A DNA stretch of 64,000 bases from contig NZ_KB899150.1 in assembly GCF_000378065.1 (NCBI RefSeq), positions 40,283 through 104,282 on the forward strand, in the 5' to 3' direction. The notes under the pieces were generated by a model, which was not told the origin of the DNA, searched no databases, and saw nothing but the letters and a program-made list of their open reading frames with translations. Each line of letters opens with the position of its first letter. Within the stretch, counting starts at the first letter, position 1. Both the position numbers and the translations under genes were made by a program. Origin of the DNA: Porphyromonas gulae DSM 15663. Its GTDB lineage: Bacteria; Bacteroidota; Bacteroidia; Bacteroidales; Porphyromonadaceae. Positions 17,934-29,980 of this stretch are shown here, in pieces.

Positions 17934-18368
17934 ATGAAAATCAAAATCATCAATCGCTCGCATCATCCCCTGCCGGCATACGCGACTTCGGCATCTGCCG
18001 GTATGGATCTGCGTGCATCCATCGAAGAACCTATTACGCTGTTGCCACTGGAACGCCGTCTCATCCCAACAGGCCTCTTCATCGAACTTCCGGTAGGATA
18101 CGAAGCACAGATCCGCCCTCGAAGCGGACTGGCTCTCCGACACGGTATTACGCTGGTCAATAGCCCCGGTACCATCGATGCCGATTATCGTGGCGAGATA
18201 GGGATCATTATGATCAATCTCTCGAATACTCCTTTTACCATAGCAGATGGCGAACGGATTTGCCAGCTTGTTATCGCCAGACATGAACAGGCCGAATGGG
18301 TACTTACAGACGAATTGGCCGATACGGAACGAGGCGCAGGCGGCTTTGGTCATACAGGTAAAGAATAA
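17934..18368 (+). CDS. dut: dUTP diphosphatase
   Basis: 144 aa from the ATG at 17934 (MKIKIINRS); the upstream extension of 18 codons is not conserved in character. All five trimeric dUTPase motifs are present: [29 protein letters not shown], with the uridine loop; ERICQLVI; and [11 protein letters not shown], the C-terminal Gly-rich arm that closes the active site. It removes dUTP and supplies dUMP for thymidylate synthesis. It is 29 bp upstream of the TPR gene and is probably the lead gene of the dut-TPR-DUF4292-envC-ribF run. Confidence 0.95.
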   Translation: MKIKIINRSHHPLPAYATSASAGMDLRASIEEPITLLPLERRLIPTGLFIELPVGYEAQIRPRSGLALRHGITLVNSPGTIDADYRGEIGIIMINLSNTPFTIADGERICQLVIARHEQAEWVLTDELADTERGAGGFGHTGKE

Positions 18369-18397
18369 TTATCAATCTCTCCCTTCAACTACCACAG

Positions 18398-20997
<2,600 letters not shown>

Positions 20998-21008
20998 TCC
21001 ATTTACAC

Positions 21009-22304
21009 ATGAAGTCTTCAATCCGCTTTTTTCTCTGTAGCACCTTTCTCTTCAGTGCATTTCTCTTGCCTGTTTTCGGACAGAAATCCAAGCAGGTACA
21101 GCAACTTGAAAAACAACGAAAAGAAACACTGAAAGCCATCGAAAAAACCGATCGCGAACTGCAAACGACCAAGAAAGACAAGCAAGACAAACAAAAACAC
21201 CTTAACCTCCTGAACAAACAGGTTGCGCAGCGCAAGCAGGTAGTGCAACTCTTGGATAGCGAGGTAAAAGGGCTACAGTCGGATATAGACTCTATGACAG
21301 GTGTATGCCATCGGCTTTCCGTGGAGGAGAAGGCCCGATCCGATGAATATGCCCATGCTCTACAGTCTATGCAAAAGCGGAAACGCTCGTTGGATCGTAT
21401 TCTTTTCATCTCATCTGCCAAAAGCTTCGATGAGGGAATGCGACGAATGCGTTTTCTGGAGCAATACGCTTCCGCATACAAGCAAGCCTCTGTCCGTCTT
21501 CGCGATACACGCAGCAAGCTGGAGTCCGAACGTGCGACCGTAGAAGAGGCCAAGAAGGAAAAAGGACGTCTCTTGGTGATCAGAGAAGAGGAAAAAAAGA
21601 AGCTCGAAGGACAGCAAGCAGAGCAACGCCGGCAGGTGCAGGCCTTGGGTGCCAAACAAAAAGATTTGGAATCCCAGCTAAGAAAGCAAAAGAAGCAGGC
21701 TGAAGCTCTGAACAGGAAGATCGAGAAACAGATTGCTAAGGAGATAGAAGCTGCCGAACGCCGTGCACGTGAGGAGCGTGAGCGATTGGCTCGCGAAGCC
21801 AAAGCCAAGGGTAAGCCAGTTCCAGCCGAACCGGAACGAAAGGCTGAAACCAAAGGCGGCTATGCCATGGATGCCTCCGAACGCGCGCTCTCAGGCAGCT
21901 TTGCTCAGAACAAAGGTCGCCTGCCCGGCCCCGTTCGCGGTAAATACCGAATCGTAAGCGACTTCGGAGTGCATCAGCACAGCGAACTGAAAAAAGTTCA
22001 GGTTAATAACGGCGGTATTGACATCGCTGTAGCAACAGGATCCGATGCCACCAGCGTATTCGATGGTGTGGTATCCAGCGTATTCGTGATACCCGGTTAT
22101 AATTCGGCAGTAATGGTACGTCATGGTAACTATATCACGGTTTATGCCAATCTGAGTAAGGTATACGTAAGTGCCGGCACTCGCGTAAAAACGGGTCAGG
22201 CTCTCGGACGTGCCTATACAGATCCCTCCAACAACCAGACTATTATCCACTTCGAAATCTGGAAAGAACGCAGCAAACAAAACCCAAGACTATGGTTACG
22301 ATAG
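21009..22304 (+). CDS. EnvC-like murein hydrolase activator with degenerate LytM domain
   Basis: 431 aa. A signal peptide (1-22) is followed by a long charged coiled coil (about 25-110 and 170-270, rich in K, E, Q, R) and a C-terminal LytM/M23 domain (about 310-431). In active M23 enzymes the metal sites read HxGxD and HxH. Here the first is NGGID (His replaced by Asn) and the second is IIHFE (first His replaced by Ile), so zinc binding is probably lost. That is the arrangement of EnvC/NlpD activators, which switch on amidases at the septum. It overlaps ribF by 13 bp. Confidence 0.85.
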   Translation: MKSSIRFFLCSTFLFSAFLLPVFGQKSKQVQQLEKQRKETLKAIEKTDRELQTTKKDKQDKQKHLNLLNKQVAQRKQVVQLLDSEVKGLQSDIDSMTGVCHRLSVEEKARSDEYAHALQSMQKRKRSLDRILFISSAKSFDEGMRRMRFLEQYASAYKQASVRLRDTRSKLESERATVEEAKKEKGRLLVIREEEKKKLEGQQAEQRRQVQALGAKQKDLESQLRKQKKQAEALNRKIEKQIAKEIEAAERRAREERERLAREAKAKGKPVPAEPERKAETKGGYAMDASERALSGSFAQNKGRLPGPVRGKYRIVSDFGVHQHSELKKVQVNNGGIDIAVATGSDATSVFDGVVSSVFVIPGYNSAVMVRHGNYITVYANLSKVYVSAGTRVKTGQALGRAYTDPSNNQTIIHFEIWKERSKQNPRLWLR

Positions 22305-23263
22305 CTATTCCCAACGACTATAATGCCCCATTCCGAGATCTTCCTTGGATCCCGAAAGTAGCTGCTACGATCGGCACATTCGATGGTGTACACTTCGGGC
22401 ATCGCTTTCTTCTCGATCAGCTCAAAAAGATGGCGACAGAGAAGCATCTGCCTACTATGGTAATAACCTTCGATGTCCCCCCCATATCAGTGGTTCGCCC
22501 GGGAACTCCCTACCAGAAGCTGACGACAATAGGCGAAAAACTCCTCAGACTCAAAGCGGAAGGAGTGGACTATACGGTGGTACTGCCTTTTACACCCGAA
22601 TTAGTGGCGATGACAGCCGACACTTTCATTACAACTGTCCTGCACAAACGACTCCATGTAAAAGCCCTGCTCGTCGGCTATGACCACCGATTCGGACATG
22701 GACGCATATCCGGTCTGGAAGAATACAAGCGGATAGCTACACCATTGGGCATTACGGTAAAGAAGGCTTCACAGGCCCAGATAGGTGGAGTGCCGGCCAG
22801 TTCGAGTGCCGTGCGCCAAGCCCTGATGGACAATAATCTTGCTTTGGCCAATCAGCTATTGGGATATGACTACATACTGACAGGGAAAGTGGAGCATGGC
22901 TTTAGGATCGGGCGCGAACTGGGCTTTCCGACGGCTAATCTGACCGTAAGCGACAGCCACAAGCTGATCCCCTGCGATGGGGTCTATGCCGTCAGAGCCA
23001 TTGTAAGCGGTGAGCGATACAATGGTATGCTGTATATAGGCCGCAGGCCTACGCTAAACAACGGCGACCAGCGAACGATCGAAGTCAATCTCTTCGACTT
23101 TGATAAAACCATCTACGGCTCCCAGATTCGAGTGGAGTTCGTGACCTTCATCAGAGGAGATATGAAGCTCGATAGCCTGGAAGCTCTTCGCCAACAAATA
23201 CAAGCCGACTACGGCCGGATCTCAGCTCTCTTCGAGTCCGAGCAATCCGAGTACTCTGAGTAA
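22292..23263 (+). CDS. ribF: Bifunctional riboflavin kinase / FAD synthetase
   Basis: 323 aa, standard length. The N-terminal FAD synthetase domain has the nucleotidyltransferase motif TIGTFDGVHFGHRFLL (about 32-47), with VGYDHRFGHG and SSSAVRQAL further on. The C-terminal flavokinase domain has GRELGFPTANL, the Gly-rich ATP and flavin site, and GRRPTLNNGDQ. It makes FMN and then FAD, relevant to the many flavoproteins encoded nearby (Bcd, EtfAB, PyrD/PyrK). The start lies inside the 3' end of the EnvC-like gene. The last codons (SEQSEYSE) encode part of the repeated TACTCTGAGTA sequence. Confidence 0.95.
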   Translation: MVTIAIPNDYNAPFRDLPWIPKVAATIGTFDGVHFGHRFLLDQLKKMATEKHLPTMVITFDVPPISVVRPGTPYQKLTTIGEKLLRLKAEGVDYTVVLPFTPELVAMTADTFITTVLHKRLHVKALLVGYDHRFGHGRISGLEEYKRIATPLGITVKKASQAQIGGVPASSSAVRQALMDNNLALANQLLGYDYILTGKVEHGFRIGRELGFPTANLTVSDSHKLIPCDGVYAVRAIVSGERYNGMLYIGRRPTLNNGDQRTIEVNLFDFDKTIYGSQIRVEFVTFIRGDMKLDSLEALRQQIQADYGRISALFESEQSEYSE

Positions 23264-23287
23264 TCAGAATACTCTGAGTACTCAGAG
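23251..23287. repeat. Direct repeats ending in a perfect palindrome between convergent genes
   Basis: TACTCTGAGTA occurs at 23251-23261 and again at 23270-23280. The second copy continues into the perfect 16-bp palindrome CTCTGAGTACTCAGAG (23272-23287). It lies across the ribF stop, in the 33-bp gap to the convergent BrkB gene. It could act as a bidirectional terminator stem, though there is no loop or T-run. Confidence 0.5.
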
Positions 23288-23296
23288 AATAAGCTC

Positions 23297-24679
23297 CTAC
23301 AAATTCTTTAGTAGCGTGTCCGCAGGGGGGATGTGCAGGCTCTGACGGGAATCTTCTACCGCTTGCCATTCGGGCGCGAATCGAACCTTATTGTCTACCT
23401 TGAAGTGTTCGCTCCCATAGCGATCTATACGATCGAGGATGAAGCCCACAGTTATCTTTTCCGGATCCACCGCCGGACTGAAGAACTCCGCCTTGGGGTC
23501 GTGCATATAATTCACCTCCATTATAGCTCCGATGGAGAGCAAGCGGTGTATGGCTTCGGATACAAGCCGAATCGGGGCCTTGCTCTCTTCTGCAAGCGAG
23601 TCCGCAGTATGGGGGCGACGCTCGTCCGACAAGAATCGCTTCACGATCAGTGTAGCTACGACGATAGTCAGGAAGTCGATGTAGCGGCGTGAAACATTGG
23701 TCGTATCCCGCTCAAAAGCAAATTTCCGAACATTCTGAATAGAGAAGCTGAGCTGTGCACCAAACAAAACAATGGTCCAAGAGAGCTGTATCCAAAGAAG
23801 CAAAAGAGGTACTGCTGCGAAGCTACCGTATATGGCATTATACTTCGAGATCCAAAGGATGCCGCTGATATAAAGAGCTTGGAATATCTGGAAAACGATA
23901 CCGGCCAGCACTCCCGAAATAAATGCCGGCCAAAACCGGACGTTCACTGTGGGTAATACGATATACGTACCGGTAAAAAGTAGAACGATAATCACGTAAG
24001 GTATCAAATTCAGGATCAACTCCAGCATAGGGCCGAATAGGATGTATTCGCTGAAGTATGTTCCCTTGATTGTAGTCATCATTAGAGTAAGACCACTGGA
24101 TGCCGTGATCAGGATTGGCAACAGGAAAAAAGCTCCCATATAATCGATTACCCTTCGCTTCCATGTACGTCTTTTATTGGTTTGCCAAATATCGGTAAAG
24201 GTATCTTCCACTGTGGCTATCAATGAAAAGACCGTGTAGAGCAGCACGATAAGACCTATACCGACGAAGACGCCACCTTGCACTTGCGCCAGATAGTTGT
24301 CCACATAACCCAAAGCCTGATCCAATTCCTGTCCATGACCGGGCAGATATTCTTTGAGCCAATCATGTACTACCTGCTGAATGCCAAAACCCTTGGCAAT
24401 ACCGATCAGGACGGCAAGCATCGGGACGATAGAAAGAATCGTACGATAGGTGAGAGCAGACGCCTGTGTAGCCAGATCATTCTGGATAAAGTAACGGACT
24501 GTGAGGAAAACGGATTTGAAAGAATTGATCATCAAGCGACTTGGCCCCGATACCTCTTCGTCCGTAATGCGCCACATATCTCTGGTGACAAAAAGAATCA
24601 TTCGGTTTATCCGGATAGACCACCGCTTGAAAAATCCCTTATCGTTTTTTTTCTCTTTTTCGTCAATGCTCTCTTTCAT
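23297..24679 (-). CDS. YihY/BrkB family inner membrane protein
   Basis: 460 aa. After a basic N-terminus the region 75-330 has six TM segments of the BrkB fold. Diagnostic stretches are QASALTYRTILSIVPMLAVL, LLYTVFSLIATVEDTFTDIW, PAFISGVLAGIVFQIFQALY and LLLLWIQLSWTIVLFGAQLS. A C-terminal cytosolic domain of about 110 residues (IVKRFLSDERRPHTADSLAE, VSEAIHRLLSIGAIMEV) looks like a winged helix. Members were once annotated as ribonuclease BN, which is not supported. The transport role is unproven. Confidence 0.88.
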   Translation of the reverse strand: MKESIDEKEKKNDKGFFKRWSIRINRMILFVTRDMWRITDEEVSGPSRLMINSFKSVFLTVRYFIQNDLATQASALTYRTILSIVPMLAVLIGIAKGFGIQQVVHDWLKEYLPGHGQELDQALGYVDNYLAQVQGGVFVGIGLIVLLYTVFSLIATVEDTFTDIWQTNKRRTWKRRVIDYMGAFFLLPILITASSGLTLMMTTIKGTYFSEYILFGPMLELILNLIPYVIIVLLFTGTYIVLPTVNVRFWPAFISGVLAGIVFQIFQALYISGILWISKYNAIYGSFAAVPLLLLWIQLSWTIVLFGAQLSFSIQNVRKFAFERDTTNVSRRYIDFLTIVVATLIVKRFLSDERRPHTADSLAEESKAPIRLVSEAIHRLLSIGAIMEVNYMHDPKAEFFSPAVDPEKITVGFILDRIDRYGSEHFKVDNKVRFAPEWQAVEDSRQSLHIPPADTLLKNL

Positions 24680-24771
24680 AATAAATAACGGGTTGAATCC
24701 ATTCTTGGTAAATCCATACTGGTAGGCCGAATCTTCCGATTCGGTGCCGGATTGGAAGAGAGAGGGAGAAA

Positions 24772-25173
24772 AAGCAGCAGATCTGTAAGCCGGGTTCTGT
24801 ACTCACGGCCACACGTAGCCGGAGCGTCTGTCATTTATCTTGGCCGTGCGTCACCGCATGGCTCCAGCGATCTACCCCCCGGCATCGGGCGAGCTACCCT
24901 ACATGCGCCGGTATACATGATCTTACAACCCGTCAGACGTACGGCATGCAGCGTCACCGCTGCACCCGGTGGGCTCTTACCCCAACCTTCTCACCCTTAC
25001 CCTCTCTGCCCAGTCGGTGCCGAAGCACAAACCGATAGCAGAAAGATGGCGGTCATTCTCTTCTACGTACCTCTACCCTCACGAGTAGCTTCCTGTTAGG
25101 AAGGACGGTGCTCTGCGTTGCCCGGACGTTCCTCCCACTCTCGAAAGAGTGAGCGACAGACCGATCTGCTGCT
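24772..25173 (-). ncRNA. rnpB: RNase P RNA (bacterial type A)
   Basis: About 400 nt on the minus strand in the gap between the BrkB gene and mrp. The 5' end reads GCAGCAGATCGG, and this GCAGCAGATC pairs with GATCTGCTGC at the 3' end (24773-24782), forming helix P1. The universally conserved GAGGAACGTCCGGGC (one change from the usual GAGGAAAGTCCGGGC) is about 40 nt from the 5' end, and ACAGAACCCGGCTTAC closes the 3' side. It is the catalytic RNA that trims tRNA 5' leaders. A U-rich tract follows at 24761-24771. Exact ends are estimated to within a few bases. Confidence 0.93.
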
Positions 25174-25198
25174 TATCTTTTCTTTCGTCTTCTATATC

Positions 25199-26317
25199 TT
25201 ATCTGTGTGCCACCTCTACGACCTTAGTCGGATCGAGATGTTCATTGCGATAGTGCACTTGCTCCACCACTCGGGCAGCCAATTCGCGGAAAGCGATTCC
25301 CGTCATCGAATCGTCCCGAACAGCAACGGGTATACCTTCGTCTCCACTTTGGCATATACCCTGCACCAGCGGAATCTGTCCGAGCAAAGGAATGTTCAGC
25401 TCCTCAGCCAAATTCTTACCGCCATCACGCCCGAAGATGTAGTATCTGTTCTGTGGCAGTTCGGCCGGTGTGAACCACGACATGTTTTCCACCAAACCGA
25501 GTACCGGCACATTGATCTTCTCTCCCACAAACATACTGATTCCTTTCCGAGCATCTGCCAAGGCTACGTCCTGCGGTGTCGTCACGACAACGGCTCCGGT
25601 AATAGCCAGTGTCTGCACCAGTGTCAGGTGTATGTCGCTCGTCCCCGGGGGCATGTCAATGAGGAAGTAGTCCAATTCACCCCAATTAGCGTCGCGGATA
25701 AGCTGCGTCAGGGCATTGCCTGCCATACTTCCGCGCCAGAGAACAGCATCGTTCGGATCCACGAAGAATCCGATAGAGAGGATCTTCACGCCCATCACCT
25801 CTTCGGGAACGATCAATTCGCGCCCATCCACTTCTTCGAGTACGGGACGTGCCTCTTCGCAATGGAACATCTTAGGCATAGACGGGCCGAATATGTCGGC
25901 ATCCAAAAGTCCTACCCGATAGCCGGCTTTGGCCAGAGAGACGGCCAGATTAGCCGTAACGGTACTCTTTCCGACACCGCCTTTGCCCGAAAATACGGCA
26001 ATGATGTTCTTCACCCCGGGCAGAAGTTTGGCCGGAGGAGCAGGTATTGCCTGTTTGCTCTTGACAGAGATATTGCCTTTGATGTCGACGTCTTCGCTGA
26101 TATACGTCAGGATGGCTGACTCAGCAGCTTTGACCACGGATTTGATGAATGGATCGTTCGCTTTGTCGAATATGAGCGAAAACGATACCTTATTGCCATC
26201 GATCCTTATATCGTCCTCGACCATTCCGGCCGAAACCAAATCTTTTCCTGTCCCCGGATAGCGAACTTTGCCAAGGGCTTCGAGGATAAGATTGGGATAT
26301 AATGTTACGTATGCCAT
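25199..26317 (-). CDS. apbC: Mrp/NBP35 family iron-sulfur carrier ATPase
   Basis: 372 aa. An N-terminal MIP18-like domain (about 1-85, ALGKVRYPGTGKDLVSAGMV) precedes the deviant Walker A FSGKGGVGKSTVTANLA (about 108-124), with LLDADIFGPSMPKMF as switch and MPPGTSDIHLTLVQ as Walker B region. Mrp (ApbC) proteins bind and transfer [4Fe-4S] clusters; the usual C-terminal CxxC pair is absent or replaced here, so the cluster site is less certain. It is followed in the same direction after trmB (17-bp gap) and likely co-transcribed with it. Confidence 0.9.
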   Translation of the reverse strand: MAYVTLYPNLILEALGKVRYPGTGKDLVSAGMVEDDIRIDGNKVSFSLIFDKANDPFIKSVVKAAESAILTYISEDVDIKGNISVKSKQAIPAPPAKLLPGVKNIIAVFSGKGGVGKSTVTANLAVSLAKAGYRVGLLDADIFGPSMPKMFHCEEARPVLEEVDGRELIVPEEVMGVKILSIGFFVDPNDAVLWRGSMAGNALTQLIRDANWGELDYFLIDMPPGTSDIHLTLVQTLAITGAVVVTTPQDVALADARKGISMFVGEKINVPVLGLVENMSWFTPAELPQNRYYIFGRDGGKNLAEELNIPLLGQIPLVQGICQSGDEGIPVAVRDDSMTGIAFRELAARVVEQVHYRNEHLDPTKVVEVAHR

Positions 26318-26334
26318 ATTCTGAATAGGTTTAT

Positions 26335-27105
26335 TTATTCGGAAGGAAGTGCCTGACTTCTTCTGGAGCGATTGTAGCTGCGGTAGCTGTCAGGCTCGAT
26401 TTCAATATCGGGTTCCCGATACTCGCAGTCAGGCTCTCCCAAGCCAAAGCTGATGTACTTGATCGTCAGACCTCGTTCCAGCCACTGTTGTTCGTAATAA
26501 GTTCGGATACCGAGGATTTCATTCTCTACGCATCCTTTGCCGTACAGATCATCCGTTATCTCGTGTACGGGCAGGCCGTTGAGCTCTACCAACGCCTTCG
26601 TATAGGTATAGAGGAAAGGGCTATCCGTTTTCAGATGGATACGTCCCCCCCTTTCGAGTACCTTGTCATAAAGCGAGAGGAACCGTGTTCCTGTCAGTCG
26701 CTTGCTTACTTTCTTCATCTGCGGATCGGGGAAGGTGATCCATATTTCGGCCACCTCTTCCTCGGCAAAGAACCGATCCAAAAGCTCTATATCCGTCCGA
26801 AGGAAAGCTACGTTGGGCATCCCTTCTTGAAGAGACTCTTTGGCACCGGCCCACATGCGGGCACCTTTGATGTCGATGCCGATAAAGTTTTTCTCCGCAT
26901 ACCGTTTGCCCAGACCTACCGTATATTCTCCTCTACCGCAGCCCAGCTCCAAGACAATAGGGTGATCGTTGTGGAAAAAATCCGTGTGCCAACGCCCTTT
27001 TAGCGGAAAACCACCCTCCTGTTGCTGCAAGACGGCAAAAGGATACTGGAAGACGTGAGGGAACGTCTCCATGTCGGCAAATTTGGCCAGCTTGTTCTTA
27101 CTCAT
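26335..27105 (-). CDS. trmB: tRNA (guanine-N7-)-methyltransferase
   Basis: 256 aa from the ATG at 27105; a TTG two codons upstream is the only longer start. It methylates G46 of tRNA. The SAM-binding motif is [19 protein letters not shown], then [12 protein letters not shown], and the TrmB hallmark [19 protein letters not shown], where the Asp contacts the target guanine. The first 30 residues and a C-terminal basic tail (about 20 residues, [11 protein letters not shown]) extend slightly beyond the E. coli enzyme. It is translated 15 bp after the upstream acidic protein. Confidence 0.93.
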   Translation of the reverse strand: MSKNKLAKFADMETFPHVFQYPFAVLQQQEGGFPLKGRWHTDFFHNDHPIVLELGCGRGEYTVGLGKRYAEKNFIGIDIKGARMWAGAKESLQEGMPNVAFLRTDIELLDRFFAEEEVAEIWITFPDPQMKKVSKRLTGTRFLSLYDKVLERGGRIHLKTDSPFLYTYTKALVELNGLPVHEITDDLYGKGCVENEILGIRTYYEQQWLERGLTIKYISFGLGEPDCEYREPDIEIEPDSYRSYNRSRRSQALPSE

Positions 27106-27120
27106 GCCCAATGTAGAGTA

Positions 27121-27450
27121 TCAGTCCTCTTCGAAGAGATTGATACTCTCGCAGTATTCGAGTTCGCCCTGTACGACAAAGCGTATCTCATCGGCAGAGA
27201 AGTGGCCTACCTCATCCCGTGCGGCATTCTTGACAACGTACTCCACGAGTTCGTCTTCGTCCACCTCCACTGTTTCCTCGCTGTCCTCGGCCATATCCAT
27301 GAAGCCGCGACTCTCGTAGAAATCGTAAATCAGATCGACGATGTAAACAATGTCGTCATCGGTCAGTTTTTCTTTCAATTCCTGTGGAATGAAATTGCGA
27401 ATAAAAGCCACGGATGCCGCATCGTCGTACATTTGGATTTCTTCTGCCAT
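27121..27450 (-). CDS. Small acidic conserved-looking protein, function unknown
   Basis: 109 aa, strongly acidic, with about one residue in three Asp or Glu. There is no signal peptide or membrane segment. It begins MAEEIQMYDDAASVAFIRNF and includes KLTDDDIVYIVDLIYDFYES and VEVDEDELVEYVVKNAARDE, patterns that predict an all-helical fold. I do not recognise a characterised family. It lies between proS and trmB in the same direction with short gaps (56 and 15 bp), so it is probably expressed with translation-related genes. Confidence 0.75.
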   Translation of the reverse strand: MAEEIQMYDDAASVAFIRNFIPQELKEKLTDDDIVYIVDLIYDFYESRGFMDMAEDSEETVEVDEDELVEYVVKNAARDEVGHFSADEIRFVVQGELEYCESINLFEED

Positions 27451-27506
27451 AGGTATTTCTGTTTTTTAGTGGATTCTTTGTTTACTGATGTCCGGCCCCT
27501 GACGGA

Positions 27507-28988
27507 TCAATAGGCACGGGCGAAGAGCACACGTTGGGGCGAGGGCTTACCCGTCACCATACATTTGCCCGGAGTCATGTCCCCATCCATCGGGATGCAG
27601 CGAATGGTAGCTTTCGTTTCGGCTTTGATTCGTTCTTCCGTTTCGGAGGTCCCATCCCAGTGAGCAAGGATAAATCCGCCATCTTCGATCTTTTCTTTGA
27701 ACTCTTCGTAGCTGTCCACCGTGATTGTATTTTCTTTGCGATAGTTCAGAGCCTTTTGGAAGATATTTTTCTGAATATCATCGAGTAGGGTAGCGACTGT
27801 TTCTTCTATACCATCCAGTCCGACTGTCTCCTTCGTCAGAGTATCGCGACGGGCTATTTCGATCGTGTTGTTTTCCAAGTCGCGTGCCCCCATAGCCAAG
27901 CGAACGGGTACGCCTTTCAGCTCGTATTCGGCAAACTTCCACCCCGGCTTCTTATTGTCGCTGTTGTCGTATTTCACCGATATGCCTTTGGCTCGCAGAG
28001 CCTGAATAATCAGATGGGCCTTCTCGTCGATCTGAGCCAGCTGCTCCTCATTGCGGTATATCGGTACGATAACCACCTGATAAGGTGCCAATTTCGGAGG
28101 AAGTACCAAACCGTTGTCGTCCGAATGGGACATGATAAGAGCACCCATCAGACGGGTAGATACGCCCCATGACGTAGCCCAGACGAAATCGCGATTGCCA
28201 TCCTTATCGGCAAAAGTCACATTGAAAGCCTTGGCAAAATTCTGCCCGAGGAAGTGGGATGTACCACTCTGCAATGCCTTGCCATCCTGCATCAACGCCT
28301 CTATCGTATAGGTGTCCACAGCACCGGCAAAACGTTCGTTGGCAGACTTGACACCCTTGACTACAGGCATGGCCATGTATTCTTCGGCAAAAGTGGCATA
28401 AACCTCCAGCATCCGTCTGGCTTCTTCTTCGGCTTCCTCTTTTGTAGCATGAGCCGTATGACCTTCCTGCCAAAGGAATTCGGCAGTCCGGAGGAAAAGG
28501 CGTGTACGCATTTCCCATCGAACCACATTGGCCCACTGATTGCAGAGGATGGGCAGATCGCGGTGGCTTTGTATCCAGTTCTTATATGTATTCCAAATGA
28601 TGGTCTCCGATGTCGGACGAACGATCAGCTCCTCTTCCAACTTGGCCTGCGGATCCACTACTACGCCGTCTCCATCGGGATTGGCTTTGAGTCGATAGTG
28701 AGTTACCACGGCGCATTCCTTGGCAAAGCCTTCCACATGTTCTGCTTCACGGCTCAGGAAGCTCTTCGGGATGAAAAGTGGGAAGTAGGCATTGACGTGT
28801 CCCGTTTCTTTGAACATATCGTCCAACTGCCTTTGCATTTTCTCCCATATAGCATAGCCATAAGGCTTGATAACCATACAGCCACGTACGGCCGAATTTT
28901 CTGCCAAATCGGCTTTGATAACCAAGTCTTGATACCACTGCGAATAGCTTTCGCTCCGCGGTGTCAGCTCTTTCAGTTCTTTTGCCAT
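27507..28988 (-). CDS. proS: Prolyl-tRNA synthetase (archaeal/eukaryotic-like short form)
   Basis: 493 aa, the ProS type without the bacterial editing insertion. Class II signatures: motif 1 region [18 protein letters not shown], motif 2 [20 protein letters not shown], and the [15 protein letters not shown] proline-binding loop. The anticodon-binding domain starts near 295 ([14 protein letters not shown]). The C-terminal zinc-domain-like tail ends RVLFARAY, with the terminal Tyr typical of this class. It charges tRNA-Pro. A consensus -7 element lies 40 bp upstream. Confidence 0.95.
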   Translation of the reverse strand: MAKELKELTPRSESYSQWYQDLVIKADLAENSAVRGCMVIKPYGYAIWEKMQRQLDDMFKETGHVNAYFPLFIPKSFLSREAEHVEGFAKECAVVTHYRLKANPDGDGVVVDPQAKLEEELIVRPTSETIIWNTYKNWIQSHRDLPILCNQWANVVRWEMRTRLFLRTAEFLWQEGHTAHATKEEAEEEARRMLEVYATFAEEYMAMPVVKGVKSANERFAGAVDTYTIEALMQDGKALQSGTSHFLGQNFAKAFNVTFADKDGNRDFVWATSWGVSTRLMGALIMSHSDDNGLVLPPKLAPYQVVIVPIYRNEEQLAQIDEKAHLIIQALRAKGISVKYDNSDNKKPGWKFAEYELKGVPVRLAMGARDLENNTIEIARRDTLTKETVGLDGIEETVATLLDDIQKNIFQKALNYRKENTITVDSYEEFKEKIEDGGFILAHWDGTSETEERIKAETKATIRCIPMDGDMTPGKCMVTGKPSPQRVLFARAY

Positions 28989-29027
28989 TTTTTCAATGAT
29001 AGTATATTCAGATATTTTTCAGTGTCG

Positions 29028-29035
29028 CAAAGGTA
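29028..29035 (-). promoter_or_regulatory. -7 promoter element for proS
   Basis: Minus-strand TACCTTTG, a perfect consensus 40 bp upstream of the proS ATG, with a T-rich stretch about 20 nt further upstream. Confidence 0.65.
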
Positions 29036-29428
29036 GTAATATCACGGCAGAAAACCCCTTGAAACGAAGTGCGGATTACGAAAAGGATACTTGCAACTAT
29101 TAGAGGAAAGGGTATTAGGAAGAGGATTGAAGGTAAGTAAATGGAAATGAGGGAGATTTGCACCATATCTCTATGGTTTGCATAGAAGGGGTAATCTGTC
29201 TTGTCTTCCGCAATATCCCTAAATGCGATAGGGCGTTTGTCGTCATTTACAATGAATAAATCAACCAATTTCAGTGCTCTACGACCATGAGGAATAAGAT
29301 GTCGAATATTTTGCTCCGTCAGAAAATGATGAGTTGCTCGAACAGCCCCTCCCATACCTTTATCAGATAATCGGGAAGTTTCTCTGTTCTGAGTTCATTG
29401 TTAGCATAAAATTCTATGTTTACATGCT
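29036..29428 (-). other. Decayed low-GC sequence between proS and the DUF4180 gene
   Basis: No intact gene. The minus strand carries an open but start-less fragment (about 29319-29440) ending in the protein-like ELRTEKLPDYLIKVWEGLFE. An overlapping 115-codon frame (29008-29355) begins MGGAVRATHHFLTEQNIRHL and later turns hydrophobic while running into the proS promoter. The two together look like the frameshifted tail of a former gene, but I cannot name it. Base composition is more AT-rich than in the neighbouring genes. Confidence 0.35.
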
Positions 29429-29773
29429 TTACAATACATTGCTTAAATCTTTGAAAAAATTGATTTGTTTACCTTTGTTGCATTCAAAAATAAGGTCGTT
29501 CAGGCTCTTGCTCTTATATTTGGAAAAATCGCCAATAATTATCAACGACATTTGGTATTGTGAGAATTTTTGAAGTATATCCCCTGCTATTTTAGTTTTT
29601 AATTCAAAAAAATCAGGTGTGATATTCTTTTCATGAATAATGATTTTATCAAATCCTTGATAATACAAATTCCCCAACAATTCTAATCCGTCTTCTGTAG
29701 ATCTTAAGATTATTTTGTCTGTTATAATTTCAGCTACTTTTGTATTGTCGATATTGTGAGTTTTAATTTTCAT
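29429..29773 (-). CDS. DUF4180 domain protein
   Basis: 114 aa, essentially one DUF4180 domain. Typical stretches are NTKVAEIITDKIILRSTEDG, ELLGNLYYQGFDKIIIHEKN, ITPDFFELKTKIAGDILQKF and SLIIIGDFSKYKSKSLNDLI. DUF4180 is a small alpha/beta domain of unproven function found sporadically in diverse bacteria. The gene is strikingly AT-rich compared with the genes on both sides and uses A/T-ending codons throughout, which suggests acquisition from outside. A near-consensus -7 box (TATATTTA, 29837-29844) lies 64 bp upstream. The gene is bounded by decayed sequence on one side and a MITE-like element on the other. Confidence 0.82.
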   Translation of the reverse strand: MKIKTHNIDNTKVAEIITDKIILRSTEDGLELLGNLYYQGFDKIIIHEKNITPDFFELKTKIAGDILQKFSQYQMSLIIIGDFSKYKSKSLNDLIFECNKGKQINFFKDLSNVL

Positions 29774-29980
29774 ACGGTGGTCTATTGTTGTTTACTACCC
29801 CTGAAATGATAGAGTTTCTTCCTTGGGTTAAGAGCGTAAATATACTTGATTTATTGCGAAAATATACCGAGTAATCAGCAAAAAGAATAGTGGGCAAATC
29901 TTTTTCTTTCCTGTGGGCAGGTGTTTGCTCGATGCTTTGGGTTGTGTGGATTACGATTCATCCGAATTGCTCCTTTTTGC

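Noticed and set aside
23297..24679. Ribonuclease BN annotation for the BrkB-family gene
   Set aside because: The protein is polytopic with no nuclease motif; the old name is a known mis-assignment.
29008..29355. 115-codon minus-strand frame as a real gene
   Set aside because: It starts inside another protein-like frame, turns into unlikely hydrophobic sequence and reads through the proS promoter; treated as decayed DNA.
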